NCBI GenBank assembly: GCA_965204565.1
Contig: CBDBEU010000003.1
Location: forward strand, 434,001-498,000
DNA: 64,000 nucleotides
DNA from: CBDBEU01 sp965204565
GTDB lineage: Bacteria; Pseudomonadota; Alphaproteobacteria; Rhizobiales; TMED25
Direction: 5' to 3'
The notes below the pieces were generated by a model, which saw only the letters and a program-made list of their open reading frames with translations, ran no database searches and had not been told where the DNA came from. Within the stretch, counting starts at the first letter, position 1, and each line of letters starts with the position of its first letter. Positions 8,870 to 19,389 of this stretch are shown here, one piece after another. Made by a program: the position numbers and the translations under genes.

Positions 8870-9700
8870 GATTCAAGGCTGCCTTTTGGAGGTGGCCTTG
8901 GGCGAACGGATTGGTGTAACGGATGAGGAATGGGCGCTGATCGGGCCGCTATTGGCGCCGGAGCGCGGCCGCGGGTGCCGTCCTGCACAGGACAACCGCC
9001 TGTATTTCGAAGGCATGATGTGGATCGCGCGAACCGGAGCGCAGTGGCGGCCTCTGCCGGATGACTATGGCAAGTGGAACTGCATTTTCCGACGCTACCG
9101 AAGATGGGTCACGACCACCGTTCGATGCGATGCTCGAGACGCTGGCCGAACTGGCGGAACGCGATGCCACCGCCGACATGATCGATAGAACGGTGGTCCG
9201 GGCACATCATTGTGCCGTCGGCATAAAAAGGGGGCTCAGCAAACAGAGGGGCCTGGCCGGTCGCGCGGCGGCTTTACGACCGGGCTCCACGCGAGGTGCG
9301 ATGCCAGAGGCCTCCCGCCCGGCTTTGTGCTGACACCCGGCCTAAGAGCACGATGTGCAGGGCTTTGCACCGCTGTTCCGCATGATGACCGACCGCATTG
9401 AGGCGTTCCTCGCAGATCGCGGCTATGATGCCGATGCTATCCGCCAGGAAATCGCCGCCGCAGGCGTCGAAGCGGTGATCCCTGCAAAGAGCAATCGTCT
9501 TGACCGCATCACGCACGACCGGGCCAAAGACAAATGGCGCAATCTCGTCGAGCGGTTGTTCAACAAACTCAAGAACTGGCGCAGGGTCGCCACCCGCTAC
9601 GACAAAACCAAAGAGTCCTACCCTGGCTTCGTCGCCATCGCATCGATCAAACTCTGGATACCCCTTGTCCACGACAACCTAGCCCAATCCATGATGGATT
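8870..9700 (+). mobile_element. IS5-family element with broken transposase
   Basis: The transposase starts at about 8886 with an IS5-type N-terminus (GVTDEEWALIGPLL, then WIARTGAQWRPLP). It loses frame and some sequence around 9100-9120, continues as DATADMIDRTVVRAHHCAVG, breaks again near 9300-9350, and ends with the normal DDE C-terminus (LADRGYDADAIRQEI, AVIPAKSNR, RLFNKLKNWRRVATRYDK). At least two frameshifts or deletions make it inactive. The right end abuts the stop codon of the M20 peptidase gene at 9704. Confidence 0.85.
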
Positions 9701-9703
9701 TTT

Positions 9704-10888
9704 CTACATCCGTGCAGCGCGAACCACCGCCAGCGCCAGTGCCTTGGCGCGCGGCACAACCGAAGACAACTCGATATATTCCTCCTCGGTGTGAAAGCCG
9801 CCGCCGACCGGCCCGGTTCCGCAAAGTGTTGGCGTGCCGGTGGCCGAGGCAAAGCCTGAATCGGCGCAGCCACCCGAAAACGCGCCGCTGACCTCAAAGC
9901 CCACCTCAGATGCCGCATCGACATAGCAACCGAGCAATGCGCGTGAGGTTTCTGACTGCTCGAAAGGCAGAAATTCGCTGAGGACAGTGATCGAGGCGCG
10001 CGATCCCTCGACATCTTCGGCCATCACGACGTCGTTGATCTTGTCCAACATGCGCGCCCGGTCTCCGCCCTCCACATAGCGCAGGTCGAATTCAGCCCGT
10101 GCGTGCGGTGCCACCATGTTGATGACTTCACCGCCATTCAGCACCCCGACATTGAGGCTGATCCCACGTTCGGTATCGACCAGCCCACGCAGGCCGATGA
10201 CCTTGCGGGCGATCGCCTCAATGGCGCTGATGCCGGTGCCGGCAGGTGCGCCTGAATGGGCAGCTTTGCCTTCGACATCGAGCTGCAGGAACATGCCGCC
10301 CTTGCGCCCGGTCACCACATTGCCGCTTGCGCGGCCCGGTTCTGAATTGAACACCGCCGAGGCTCCTGCCGCCTCGCGCTCGATCACCGGGCGCGAGGTG
10401 GGCGAGCCGATCTCCTCATCGGAGGTGAAAAGGCCTGCCACCGCACGCTCCGCCCTGCCAAGGCGCTTGAGCGCGCGCAGCACAAAGGCGTTGATCACCA
10501 GCCCGCCCTTCATGTCGCCGACACCTGGCCCATAAGCGCGCTCGCCATCGCGCCAGAACGGCCGGCGTTTTGCCTCACCCAATGGAAACACCGTATCGCG
10601 ATGGCCCATCAAAAGGATGGGCGACGCATTGGGGGCATTGGCCGAGACCACCGAGGCTTTCAACACATCGCCGAAAGTATCGTTTGAAACAGCTTCGACC
10701 TCAATGCCCTCGGCTTCGAGAAACCCGCGCAAAATGTCGCCAACCGCATCGACGCCGTTCTTGTCGCGGCTCGGTGAGTCGGTGTTGACCAGCTTTTCAA
10801 GCAGTCCCAGCATTTCCTCGCCGCTGGCCGCAATCTCTGCCACGAGCCGAGATTCAAACTCTGTTTCCTGCATGTCGATGATGTCCAT
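9704..10888 (-). CDS. M20-family metallopeptidase (glutamate carboxypeptidase / ArgE-DapE type)
   Basis: A zinc-dependent exopeptidase or deacylase of the M20 clan, about 394 residues. Metal and catalytic motifs: ILLMGHRDTVFP (His and Asp ligands), GVGDMKGG, the general-base pair in FTSDEEIGS, the dimerisation-domain GKAAHSG, and the last histidine in GFHTEEEYIEL. It most resembles carboxypeptidase G2-like members; the substrate is not determinable. The ATG at 10888 (MDIIDMQETEFE) is preferred because homology starts there. It is followed directly by the IS5 right end, which only just spares the stop codon. It lies downstream of a Gfo/Idh gene on the same strand, 13 bases apart, so the two were probably one operon. 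Confidence 0.85.
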   Translation of the reverse strand: MDIIDMQETEFESRLVAEIAASGEEMLGLLEKLVNTDSPSRDKNGVDAVGDILRGFLEAEGIEVEAVSNDTFGDVLKASVVSANAPNASPILLMGHRDTVFPLGEAKRRPFWRDGERAYGPGVGDMKGGLVINAFVLRALKRLGRAERAVAGLFTSDEEIGSPTSRPVIEREAAGASAVFNSEPGRASGNVVTGRKGGMFLQLDVEGKAAHSGAPAGTGISAIEAIARKVIGLRGLVDTERGISLNVGVLNGGEVINMVAPHARAEFDLRYVEGGDRARMLDKINDVVMAEDVEGSRASITVLSEFLPFEQSETSRALLGCYVDAASEVGFEVSGAFSGGCADSGFASATGTPTLCGTGPVGGGFHTEEEYIELSSVVPRAKALALAVVRAARM

Positions 10889-10901
10889 GTTTTTATGTGT
10901 T

Positions 10902-12053
10902 TCAGGCAGCGGTGATTGCCGGCATGTCGACCCAGCCGCCCGCACGCTGGCTCTGATGACAGGCTTCGGCCAGTTGCACATCACGAATGCCTGCAAGCAG
11001 TGTCGCGGAAAATGGCTCATTAGTCAGCACATGGGCGAGAAAACCTTCCCACCCGACCCGGTAGGAGTTGGTGCCCGCCGGCACATCGGGTGCCGGCCGC
11101 CATTCGCCGCGGTGATCAACCGCCAACTCGGCATTGGCGCTCCATTTGACCGCAGGCGTCTCTACCATCGACTGGATATGTCAATGATGCAGCCCGACAA
11201 TTGCCGAGCCCTTTGTACCATCGATTTGAAACTCGAGCGGTTCGTCGCGCCGCACTCGCGTTGCCCATGATGCATTGATGGTGCCGAAGGCGCCGCTTTC
11301 CAGCTGCACCAGGGCAGCGGTGCTGTCTTCGACATCGACCTTGTAGGCCTGGCCCTGTTCGTCGACCCGCTCCGGCGTTGCCGTCCAGGCTGCCGAGACC
11401 ACGCGCGCGATCGGGCCGAGCGCCGACTCGATCATGTAGCGCCAATGGGGGTGCATGTCGAAGATCAACCCGCCGCCGCCGGATTTCTTGTAATTCCAGC
11501 TCGGCCGCTGGCAGGTGACATTATGGCCGTCAAATACCCACCAGCCGAATTCGAGCCTGAATTGGCGTACCTCTCCAAAAAAACCGTCATTCACCATGGC
11601 CGCGAGTTTGCGCCATCCGGTGAGATGGATTTTGTCTTCCACCGCACCGTGCTTGAGGCCGCGCGCCTCTGCCGCTTCGAGGAGTTGCAGGCCTTCAGCA
11701 ACTGAGGAAGCCATCGGTTTTTCCGTGTAGACGTGCTTGCCCGCCGCAATAGCGCGCATTAGCGTATCCAGGCGCAGATGGGTGACGGCGGCATCGAAGA
11801 AGATCGGATAGTAGGGATCAGCCAGCGCCGCTTCAAGATCGGTGGTCCAACTGTCGATCGACAGCCGCCTGGCGAGCGCTTCCAGTTTTTCTTCACTGCG
11901 GCCGGCAAGCATCAGGCGCAGCATCACCTTGTCGCCGGCAATCTCCAGCCCGCCCTCCTGGCGGATCGGCACCAGAGCGCTTTCCAGATGCTGGGTGGTG
12001 GCGATGCGGCTGGTCGCGCCGTTGATAATGATCCCGATCGATCGCTCGGCCAT
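10902..12053 (-). pseudogene. Gfo/Idh/MocA-family oxidoreductase with an in-frame TGA
   Basis: NAD(P)-dependent oxidoreductase fold: an N-terminal Rossmann segment (MAERSIGIIINGATSRI), the EKP motif in YTEKPMASSVAEGLQL, then the substrate domain (GGGLIFDMHPHWRYMIE). The frame is intact except for a TGA at 11181-11183 after GSAIVGLHH; the same frame then continues HIQSMVETPAVKWSANA to a normal end at 10902. A single CGA-to-TGA or TGC-to-TGA change would explain it. Products would be a truncated protein of about 290 residues unless the stop is read through. The gene shares an operon with the M20 peptidase and is divergent from the polysaccharide deacetylase. Substrate unknown. Confidence 0.85.
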
Positions 12054-12185
12054 GCGCCGCTTCCCGGTGGTTTGAATTGGGGCCGGGCCGGCCCTGAAGA
12101 CCGCGCCCGTCACGAATTTCCGCAGCAAGCGTGTGCCCTTATGCTATAGCCTCGCAAGTCGCTGTCCAACCATTCGCACGGCCCC

Positions 12186-13025
12186 ATGTCCAGACACATC
12201 GTTTGCCTCACTTTTGATTTTGACACCATGTCCGGTTTCATCGCCCGCGGCATGACCAGCCCGACGCCGCTGTCGCGCGGCGAATTCGGCATTCGCGGTG
12301 CCAAGCGCCTGCGCTCCTTTCTCGGGGCACAAGGCATCAAGGCGACTTGGTTCATTCCCGGATTCACCCTTGAAACCTACCCCGAGATCTGTGAAGCGAT
12401 TGCCGGCGATGGCCATGAGATCGGCCATCATGGCTGGAACCATCATCCGCCCGCCACGCTGAGCCGCGAGCAGGAGGAATCCGAACTCATTCGCGCCAAT
12501 GAGGTCATCGAGAAGATCAGCGGCGAAAAGGCGCGCGGTTATCGCTCGCCTTCATGGGATTTGAGCCTGCACACTATCGACCTTCTGATCGAAAACGCAT
12601 TCCTCTACGACACATCGATGATGGCCGACGACTACACGCCCTATTGGGCCCGGCGCGGCGATATCGCCGAACACGACCGTCCCTATCAGTTCGGTGAGGA
12701 AACCGGCCTGATTGAAATGCCGATCAGTTGGTCGCTCGATGACCATCCTCATTTTGAATATATCCGCACGCCGGAAACTGTCTCACCGGGCCTGCATTCG
12801 CCGCGCGCGGTGATGGAGAGCTGGTTCGACGAGTTCTGCTACATGAAAAAGACTGTCGACCACGGCATCCTCACCATCACCATGCATCCTTATGTAATCG
12901 GCCGTGGCTACCGCATGCTGGTGTTTGAGGAACTGGTTGCCAAGCTGGCAGATGAGGGCGCGGTGTTCATGACAATGGACCAGGCAGCCTTTGAAGCGCG
13001 AGAGAGCCTGCTGCCGAAAAAATAG
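12186..13025 (+). CDS. Polysaccharide deacetylase family protein
   Basis: A 279-residue NodB-homology (carbohydrate esterase 4-like) hydrolase. Seen are the TFDFD metal/catalytic motif near the start, the metal-binding HEIGHHGWNHH, and RSPSWDLS for motif 3. Cytosolic, with no signal peptide. Members of this PuuE-like subgroup act on small amides or allantoin-like substrates as well as sugars, so substrate is open. It is divergently transcribed from the Gfo/Idh-M20 pair with about 130 bases between starts, which suggests shared function or regulation in an amide/sugar catabolic locus. Confidence 0.85.
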   Translation: MSRHIVCLTFDFDTMSGFIARGMTSPTPLSRGEFGIRGAKRLRSFLGAQGIKATWFIPGFTLETYPEICEAIAGDGHEIGHHGWNHHPPATLSREQEESELIRANEVIEKISGEKARGYRSPSWDLSLHTIDLLIENAFLYDTSMMADDYTPYWARRGDIAEHDRPYQFGEETGLIEMPISWSLDDHPHFEYIRTPETVSPGLHSPRAVMESWFDEFCYMKKTVDHGILTITMHPYVIGRGYRMLVFEELVAKLADEGAVFMTMDQAAFEARESLLPKK

Positions 13026-13081
13026 GACGTGTTCGGGCGCGCACGCGTTAACGGCGCTGGTTCAATAACCGGGCAAAAGCC

Positions 13082-14257
13082 CTACCCGCCGAGCAGCGCG
13101 CGGTAGATCTTCTGCCCGGCCCGCCCGGTGGGCTTCATGCCATAGCGCTCCTCGGCCTTGGCAATCGCGGCGCGCGTGATCGGCCCGACCTTGCCATCGG
13201 CCTCACCGATATCATAGCCGGCCTGCAGCAGAAGCTCCTGAAGATGCAGACGCTCGGCTCTTGAAAGGCCTGGATCGTCGGTCGGCCATGGCGTGCGCAG
13301 GCCCGGATAGCCAGCCAGCCGGTCGGCCAGATGCGAAATCGCCAACGCATAGGATTCAGCCTGATTGTAGGCATAGATCGCATCGAAGTTCTGGAACACC
13401 AGAAAGCCCGGACCGGCAGCGCCGGCCGGCAGGATGAGGCCCGCCTGTGCCCCGCCCGAAACCGGTTTTCCGTCGCCACGCACAATGCCACGCTTGGCCC
13501 AGGTCGAAAGCGAGGCCCGGTTCTTGCGTCCCTTGGTTCCGCGATAATTTTTGGGCGCCCTGACTTCAATCAGCCAGGACTGGCCCTTTTTCCATCCCGC
13601 GCGCTTGAGGTAATTGGCGGTTGAGCCCAGCGCGTCGGCCACCGATCCCACAAGGTCGCGCTTGCCGTCGCCGTCAAAATCGACTGCAAGCCGGCGATAG
13701 GTTGAAGGAATGAACTGTGTCTGTCCGAAGGCGCCGGCCCAGGAGCCGTAGAGCCGTTCAAGTGCCAGGTCGCCGGCGTTGACGATCTTCAGCGCCGCCA
13801 TCAGCTCGCCCTTCCAGAAGCTGGCACGCCGCCCGCCCCGGCATGTGAGGGTCGCCAGCGCATGGGGCAGAAAATTGTTGCCGGTCCCGCGCCCATAGTC
13901 GGTCTCGATTCCCCACACCGCCGCAATGACATAGCGGCTGACGCCGAAACGCTCCTCCGCCGCCCTCAGCACGCTGTCATATTCGGCCATCATGGCGCGG
14001 CCGTTTGCGACGCGCTGCTCATCAATCAGAAAGCCGAAATAGTCCCAGATCGGGGTCTTGAATTCCGGCTGCACTTTTGAAAGCCGTAAGATCTTCTCGT
14101 CCGGTGAGTTGATATCCAGCGCGCGCTTGATCACGACCGGCGCGATGCCGGCCCGCTCTGCCTCCGCCTTCAGATTGGTAACGCAGGAGCGAAAGTCCGC
14201 CCATACCGGACTTGCGCTTAACAGGGTGGCGGTCAGGGTCAGGATGGCAAGCCGCAT
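13082..14257 (-). CDS. Lytic murein transglycosylase, MltB/Slt35 type with C-terminal peptidoglycan-binding domain
   Basis: Cleaves peptidoglycan glycan strands non-hydrolytically in the periplasm. An N-terminal signal peptide (MRLAILTLTATLLSASPVWA) is followed by the SLT domain, with the catalytic glutamate in AVWGIETDYGRGTG and the conserved GAFGQTQFIPSTY. The C-terminal ~65 residues form a PG_binding_1 repeat (QELLLQAGYDIGEADGKVGP..RAAI). The ATG at 14257 was chosen because the signal peptide begins there; the frame is open upstream to 14491 but that part has no coding character. 391 residues, intact. Confidence 0.9.
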   Translation of the reverse strand: MRLAILTLTATLLSASPVWADFRSCVTNLKAEAERAGIAPVVIKRALDINSPDEKILRLSKVQPEFKTPIWDYFGFLIDEQRVANGRAMMAEYDSVLRAAEERFGVSRYVIAAVWGIETDYGRGTGNNFLPHALATLTCRGGRRASFWKGELMAALKIVNAGDLALERLYGSWAGAFGQTQFIPSTYRRLAVDFDGDGKRDLVGSVADALGSTANYLKRAGWKKGQSWLIEVRAPKNYRGTKGRKNRASLSTWAKRGIVRGDGKPVSGGAQAGLILPAGAAGPGFLVFQNFDAIYAYNQAESYALAISHLADRLAGYPGLRTPWPTDDPGLSRAERLHLQELLLQAGYDIGEADGKVGPITRAAIAKAEERYGMKPTGRAGQKIYRALLGG

Positions 14258-14489
14258 CGGTGGGTGCTCCGTTTGTCTGCGCCATTTGCAGCGCCGCACA
14301 GCGATGTTGGGCCACAATCGTGTCACAACAGCGAAGGTGCTGGCGCCGCACTTCCATTCCCATTTAGGCGATGAGCAAGGCTGTGGCAATGCGGGTGTGC
14401 TTCGGGCAGGCTTCTTGCGGTTGCCCGTGAGCTGTGCCAATGGGGTGATGCCCACCCAATTGACGAGCGGCACCGTAACCGGATCAGAC

Positions 14490-15746
14490 ATGGCAGCACC
14501 ACCGAACCCACCGGGCGGAACTCCCGGCGAGACTGATCAGCTACGCCCTCTGTTGCGAAACCCGAATTTCCTCAAATTCATTTCAGCGCGCTGGTTTAAT
14601 TCACTCGCCATCCAGCTGATCACCGTCACCGTGGGCTGGCAGATCTACGAAATGACCAGCGATCCACTTGATCTGGGTCTCGTCGGCCTGTCGCAATTTG
14701 CGCCGATCTTCTTTCTGTTCCTGGCCGCCGGCGTGGCCGCCGATCGCTATAATCGCCGCGCCATCATCGCCGCCTGCAACCTGACACATGTTCTGGTGTC
14801 TGGCTTTTTGCTGATCTACGCATTCTCGGGCAGCACCGAGCCTTGGCCAATCTTTCTGGTACTGCTGCTGCATGGCTGCGCACGCGCCTTTTATCATCCA
14901 AGCCTGACCTCGGTTCTGCCAAATCTGGTGCCGACCACCCAGTTTCCGAGCGCCATTGCCTATGTGACATCGGCCGGCAAGCTCAGCCAACTGGCAGGTC
15001 CGGCACTCGCAGGTATTCTGATCGCGCTCATTGGCACTTGGGTTTATCTGATTGCGCTGGTAAGTTTTGCCATTGCCGCAGGCTGCGCCGCGCTTCTGGT
15101 CTCGCCCCGCCGCGAGCGTTCGAAAAGGGCGGTCACGTTCACCGAGCTGGTCAGCGGCTTTTCCTATGTGTGGAGCACCAAGCTGGTGCTGGCGATCATG
15201 TCGATGGATCTGGTGGCAATCCTGTTCAGCGGTATTCTCGGTATGTTGCCGGTCTTCGCCCGCGACATTTTGCATGTCGGCCCCGAGGGGCTTGGCATAT
15301 TGCGCGCCATGCCGGCGGTCGGGGCGGTCGCGGTGGGTTTGTTCCTGGCCCATCTTCCCTTGAGGAACAATGTCGGGCGCACCTTGATCGTCTCGGTGGT
15401 GATCATCGGTCTGTCGAGCACAGCCTTTGCATTTTCGGAAATTTTCTGGCTGTCGCTCTTGCTGCTCCTGCTTTTCGGCGCCGCCGATATGGTCTCGACC
15501 AATATCCGCCAGACCCTGGTGCAATTGGCAACGCCCGATGACATGCGCGGCCGTGTCTCCTCGGTTCATTCGGTTACCACCAATGCATCGAACGAAATTG
15601 GCGATTTCCGCGCCGGTCTCACCGCCGCCGCCATCGGCATTGTGCCCGCGGTCGCGCTTGGCGGGCTTGTCACCGTCTCGCTGTCACTCACCTGGTGGCG
15701 GATTTTCCCCGAGCTGCGCAATGTCTCCATGTACGCCAAGCTCTGA
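14490..15746 (+). CDS. MFS transporter, EntS/MFS_3-like exporter
   Basis: About 418 residues with 10-12 predicted hydrophobic helices and the MFS loop signature around GVAADRYNRRAIIA after the second helix. The sequence belongs to the MFS_3 (enterobactin-exporter-like) group, whose members export siderophores or drugs; this one's substrate is not known. Start ATG 14490 (MAAPPNPPGG). The region upstream belongs to the divergent transglycosylase gene. Ends with SMYAKL at 15746. No partner genes for siderophore synthesis are visible nearby. Confidence 0.88.
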   Translation: MAAPPNPPGGTPGETDQLRPLLRNPNFLKFISARWFNSLAIQLITVTVGWQIYEMTSDPLDLGLVGLSQFAPIFFLFLAAGVAADRYNRRAIIAACNLTHVLVSGFLLIYAFSGSTEPWPIFLVLLLHGCARAFYHPSLTSVLPNLVPTTQFPSAIAYVTSAGKLSQLAGPALAGILIALIGTWVYLIALVSFAIAAGCAALLVSPRRERSKRAVTFTELVSGFSYVWSTKLVLAIMSMDLVAILFSGILGMLPVFARDILHVGPEGLGILRAMPAVGAVAVGLFLAHLPLRNNVGRTLIVSVVIIGLSSTAFAFSEIFWLSLLLLLLFGAADMVSTNIRQTLVQLATPDDMRGRVSSVHSVTTNASNEIGDFRAGLTAAAIGIVPAVALGGLVTVSLSLTWWRIFPELRNVSMYAKL

Positions 15747-15820
15747 GCCTCACCACCACTGGGAAGTCCCGCTGATATGGGTCATAGTCGGCGCTGCTGA
15801 CCATCATTGGGATCAGGAAC

Positions 15821-16560
15821 ATGCAAGCCGCGAAAGCCTTCACCATCTCCGCCCATGGCGCCGAAATGCCGGGTATTGGCTATGGCACCATGCTGTTTCA
15901 CGAACCGGACAAGGCAGCCGGCCTCGTTGCCGCGGCGATCGCCACATTGACACGGCGCGCAAATATGGCTCCGAGCAATGGGTCGGCGAGGGCATCCGCG
16001 CATCCGGCATCGATTGCGATGAGCTGTTCGTCACCACCAAAGTGACGGAAGAAAATGCACGTGAGGCTGACTTTGCCCGCTCGGTCGAATCCAGCCTCAA
16101 GACTTTGGGCCTCGACCATGTTGACCTGTTGCTGATTCATTGGCCGCAGCCGCGCGTGCCATTGGCTGAAACGCTGGGCGCGCTGGCCAAGGCCAAGCGC
16201 TAGGGTCTGACGCGCCATATCGGCGTTTCCAATTTCACCTTGGCGCTGCTCGACCAGGCCGTTCATCTGTGCCCCGAGCCGCTGGTCACCAACCAGATCG
16301 ATTATCACGCCTATCTGCGGCAGGATAAGCTGCTTGCTGCCTGCCGACGTCACGGTCTGCTGGTGACCTGTCATGCGCCGATTGCCAGGGGTGAGCTGCT
16401 GAACGACCCGCTGATTGGCGAGATTGCCGCCGCCAAGAGCAGGTCGGCTGCCCAGGTGGCGTTGCGCTGGCTGATCCAGCAACCCAGGGCCATTGGATTG
16501 ATTGCGAACGCGCCTGCGAGAGCGACACACGCTGCAGAGCCTGGCTTTTCATCAAGCGCG
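15821..16560 (+). pseudogene. Decayed aldo/keto reductase
   Basis: An AKR-family protein is recognisable in pieces. The start (MPGIGYGTMLF) is in one frame to about 15945. It then continues in another frame (HIDTARKYGSEQWVGEGI, FVTTKVTEENAREADFARS, DHVDLLLIHWPQP), hits an in-frame TAG at 16201, and resumes as RHIGVSNFTLALLDQ and NQIDYHAYL to about 16500. The tyrosine (TARKYGSE), lysine (TTKV) and HWP histidine of the family are still present. After QQPRAIGL the sequence no longer matches. One frameshift plus one nonsense codon and a replaced 3' end make this a pseudogene. Confidence 0.85.
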
Positions 16561-16625
16561 ATTAAGAATGCCGCCTCAAATCCGATGTCGGCCCCACCCG
16601 GCAAAGCTCGTGTTGCGTCGCCAGC

Positions 16626-16892
16626 GTTAAGCAGCGCTATCTGCGCCCGCGCCCGAACAGTATTATCGGCAAGATCACGGCGATTGATCTGACCTCATCG
16701 CTGGAAAATCTTGGGATCGGCATTCAGATCGCTCCGGACATATCCAAGCGCTTCTACCATTGGGCGGGTGTGAGGAAGGACAATCGGCTGTATAGCGAAA
16801 TCACCGATCTGCGATGTCCGCCTATCGATATGGTGATGAATGTCTGGTCAGCTGGGAGAGGGGCCGCGCGGGCAGGAATGGATGTCGACTAA
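16626..16892 (+). pseudogene. 3' fragment of an unrecognised gene
   Basis: The frame from about 16626 to the TAA at 16890 looks coding: KITAIDLTSSLENLG, IQIAPDISKRFYHWAG, RLYSEITDLRCPPIDMV. No start codon or ribosome site precedes it and it follows directly on the decayed aldo/keto reductase. It is probably the tail of another gene joined by deletion. Family not recognised. From here to 17162 I see no further supported gene. Confidence 0.35.
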
Positions 16893-17162
16893 AGTCTACA
16901 CCCTCGCCGGGCCTGGCGATCCAGAGGGCACTGTCTTTGGACGCGGGCTGCCGGCGGAAATCACCTCCCTGCTCTGCACACCGGCAAACTGATGACGGAT
17001 TGGACGCAAATGAGATACGCAATCTTGAACAACAAATGCGCTTGGCTTTTGTCAGCTTCACTGGCCACCTGGGCAGGCTGTGCCAACCTGCCCAAGTGGC
17101 ACAAGACGCACCGGAGCTTGACGGTTGGCAGCACTGCTACGGTATTTCGGCTGTCTTAGCCC

Positions 17163-17250
17163 CCTAAAACTGTGCCAGTTTTTAGTTAGGAGTTGGGGAG
17201 GTTGTCATGGCTCGGAAACGGCATTCTGATGAGGATATCCTGAACCCGCA
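17163..17250 (+). mobile_element. IS3-family left-end fragment
   Basis: The sequence ACTGTGCCAGTTTTTAGTTA and a GGGGAGG site precede ATG 17207, which reads MARKRHSDEDIL, the normal start of an IS3-type orfA. Similarity stops after about 15 codons, so only the left end of the element survives. Confidence 0.6.
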
Positions 17251-17389
17251 TTTCCCATATGCCTCCATTAACTGATGTGATTGATCGTTGGTTCCGTCAT
17301 AAGAAAAAATGTCTTGAGCGCATTTTGTGGCGCGGCATATGGCGAACCCGGCGGGTGAACCGGTTGATGAGCCTCTTCGGCTCGATTGC

Positions 17390-17485
17390 GACCGCCGCCT
17401 GAAGCTCTAGTTCCACGGTTGCGGAATCACCACCGACGCCGGATTGCCGGCCTGCCGCGAGCTTGATGACGGGATTGTTTCGCTG
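17390..17485 (+). mobile_element. Short IS1380-type transposase fragment
   Basis: A short stretch reading KL-FHGCGITTDAGLPACRELDD matches the N-terminal signature of IS1380-group transposases (TSDAGLLAYRELDD). It differs from the other IS1380 copies in this window, so it is a second subtype. Truncated on both sides by the IS3 and IS21 fragments. Confidence 0.45.
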
Positions 17486-18800
17486 TGCGGGGTCTGTTTG
17501 GTGATCCAGCCTTTGAGTTGGAATCTGACCACGGTCCAATCGGTGGTTTGGCCGATCAGGGTTGCAGCATATGGGATTGTTGGCCTTCTCGGCGAACGGG
17601 TCAAGCTGCAGGTGGCCCATACCAGGCTGTCGCATAGCCGGGCATTCATCGTGCGCGCTTATCTGCTCCGGCCCCACGAGATGCTGTTCGATGCCCCGAC
17701 CCGGGCGTTCCGGGCGCCGGGCGGCGTGCCCCGGCGCGGGGTGTTCGACAATATGAAGACTGCTGTCGACCGGATCGGCTCCGGCAAGGCGCGGCAGGTC
17801 AACGCCCGGTTTGCCGCGATGGCCGGTCATGATCTGTTCGAGCCCGCGTTCTGCAACCCGGCTTCCGGGTGGGAGAAGGGCTGGGTCGAGAAGAACGTGC
17901 AGGATGCCCTGAACGCCCGGCTCGAAGAGCGCTGCATTGAGCAATGGGGCCGGATCCGGCATGGTGGACTGCCCGGCACCGTCGCCGATGTGCATGCCGG
18001 CGAAGTGGTCGGCCCGATGCCGCCGGCCCGTCCCTTTGACGGCCTGGTGGAGCACACCAGGCGGGTATCGCCGACCTGCCTCGTACACTTCGAGCGCAAC
18101 CGCTACAGCGTACCGGCATCCTTCGCCAACCGGCCGATGAGCCTGCGGGTCTATACGGAACGGATCGTCATTGCCGCGGAAGGGCAGGTGTTGTGCAAGC
18201 ATGAGCGGATCGTCTCGCGATCACATCACCTGCTGGGACGAACCGTCTATGACCGGCGGCACTACCCGGCGGTGATCCGGCGCAGGCCGGGAGCCTTGTC
18301 CCTTTACCGGGATGCCCGACGCGTTCCGGCAGGTGCAAGCCTGTCTGCTCAAGCACCCGGGCGGGGACGGGGAGATGGTGGAGATCCTCTCGCTGGTCCT
18401 GCAGCATGACGAGCAGGCCGTTCTCTGCGCGGCCGAAACGGCGCTTGAAGAAGGTGTTCCCACCAGGACCCGCATCCTCAACCCGCCGCACCGGCCGATC
18501 GACGGCAAGCCGACCCGGCCCGCTACGATGCCCTTCGCGGCAAGGAGGGCTCTCTTGCGTCATGACCCTGCAAGCGCCGCCGTCATGGTCATGCTGCGCT
18601 CCGTCAGGATGTACGGCATGGCCCGGGCCGCCGGAGATCTCATCGAACAGGGCGCGCCCGCCTTCGATACGGCGCCCCCCATCCTCTCGCAGATGCTCAA
18701 GGCCGAGGTCGCCGAACGCGAAGTCCGGTCCATCGCCTGCCGGATGAAGGCAGCCCGCTTCCCTGCCTGCAAGGTCCCGGCACCGGAACGACCCTGCTTC
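17486..18800 (+). pseudogene. istA: IS21-family istA transposase, frameshifted
   Basis: The DDE integrase-type core and C-terminus of IstA are readable: FRAPGGVPRRGVFDNMKTAV, GWEKGWVEKNVQD, HFERNRYSVPASFANRPMSL. Near 18310 the frame changes, and the C-terminus continues in another frame as DAFRQVQACLLKHPGG and LVLQHDEQAVLCAAETALEEG. The N-terminal helix-turn-helix domain is missing, replaced by the IS1380 fragment. Dead copy, followed immediately by istB. Confidence 0.8.
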
Positions 18801-18807
18801 CGGCGAA

Positions 18808-19330
18808 GTGAACGAGGCCATGGTGCGCCGGCTGCACCGCTGCGCGTTTATCGAAGGCGCGCATAACGTCGTGGCTGCAGGTGGTCCCGGCAGCGGAACG
18901 ACCCATATCGCTGCGGCCCTGGGCGTCCGGGCGGTTGAGCATCATCGCAGGAAAGTACGGTTCTTCTCCACCGTCGACACGGTCAACCTGCTCGAACAGG
19001 AAAAGGCCCTGAACAGGGCCGGGCGCCTGCCGCGCCTCGATCTCGTAGCCGGGATACCTGCCGTTCGGTCCGTGTCGGGCGGGGCGCTGCTGTTCCACCT
19101 GCTCTCAAAGCTCTACGAACGCACCGGCGTCGTTATAACCACCAACCTCAACTTCAGTGAGCGGGCGGCGTGTTCGGCGATGCCAGGATGACCACGGCCC
19201 TGCTCGACCGGCTCACTCATCATTGCCACATCCCGGAGACCGGAAATGACAGCTTCTGGTTCAAGGCTTCCGCTGCCGGCGGCAAAGCGAAAAAGGAGAC
19301 CGTCCAACACTTGACTAGGCCCCCGACCAA
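18808..19330 (+). pseudogene. istB: IS21-family istB ATPase, broken
   Basis: IstB is the AAA+ helper of IS21 transposition. The P-loop, expected as GPPGTGKTH, reads GGPGSGTTH, so the essential lysine is replaced by threonine. Further on are KVRFFSTVDTVNLLEQEK and ERTGVVITTNLNFSE, then a frameshift near 19170 and continuation as ALLDRLTHHCHI. Two independent lesions show that the element is inactive. Confidence 0.8.
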
Positions 19331-19389
19331 GGGGGACATGTCACACCACAACCCGGGTCACTTCTCGATGAAAATCCCGCGGCAAACAT

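Noticed and set aside
14601..15569. A 322-codon frame on the minus strand under the MFS gene
   Set aside because: Glutamine/histidine/arginine-rich composition without family resemblance; it is the shadow of the transporter's helices on the other strand.
17010..17159. A 49-codon frame with a hydrophobic stretch and a cysteine, like a small lipoprotein
   Set aside because: The residues before the cysteine do not make a good lipobox, no ribosome site is evident, and an alternative frame is equally open.
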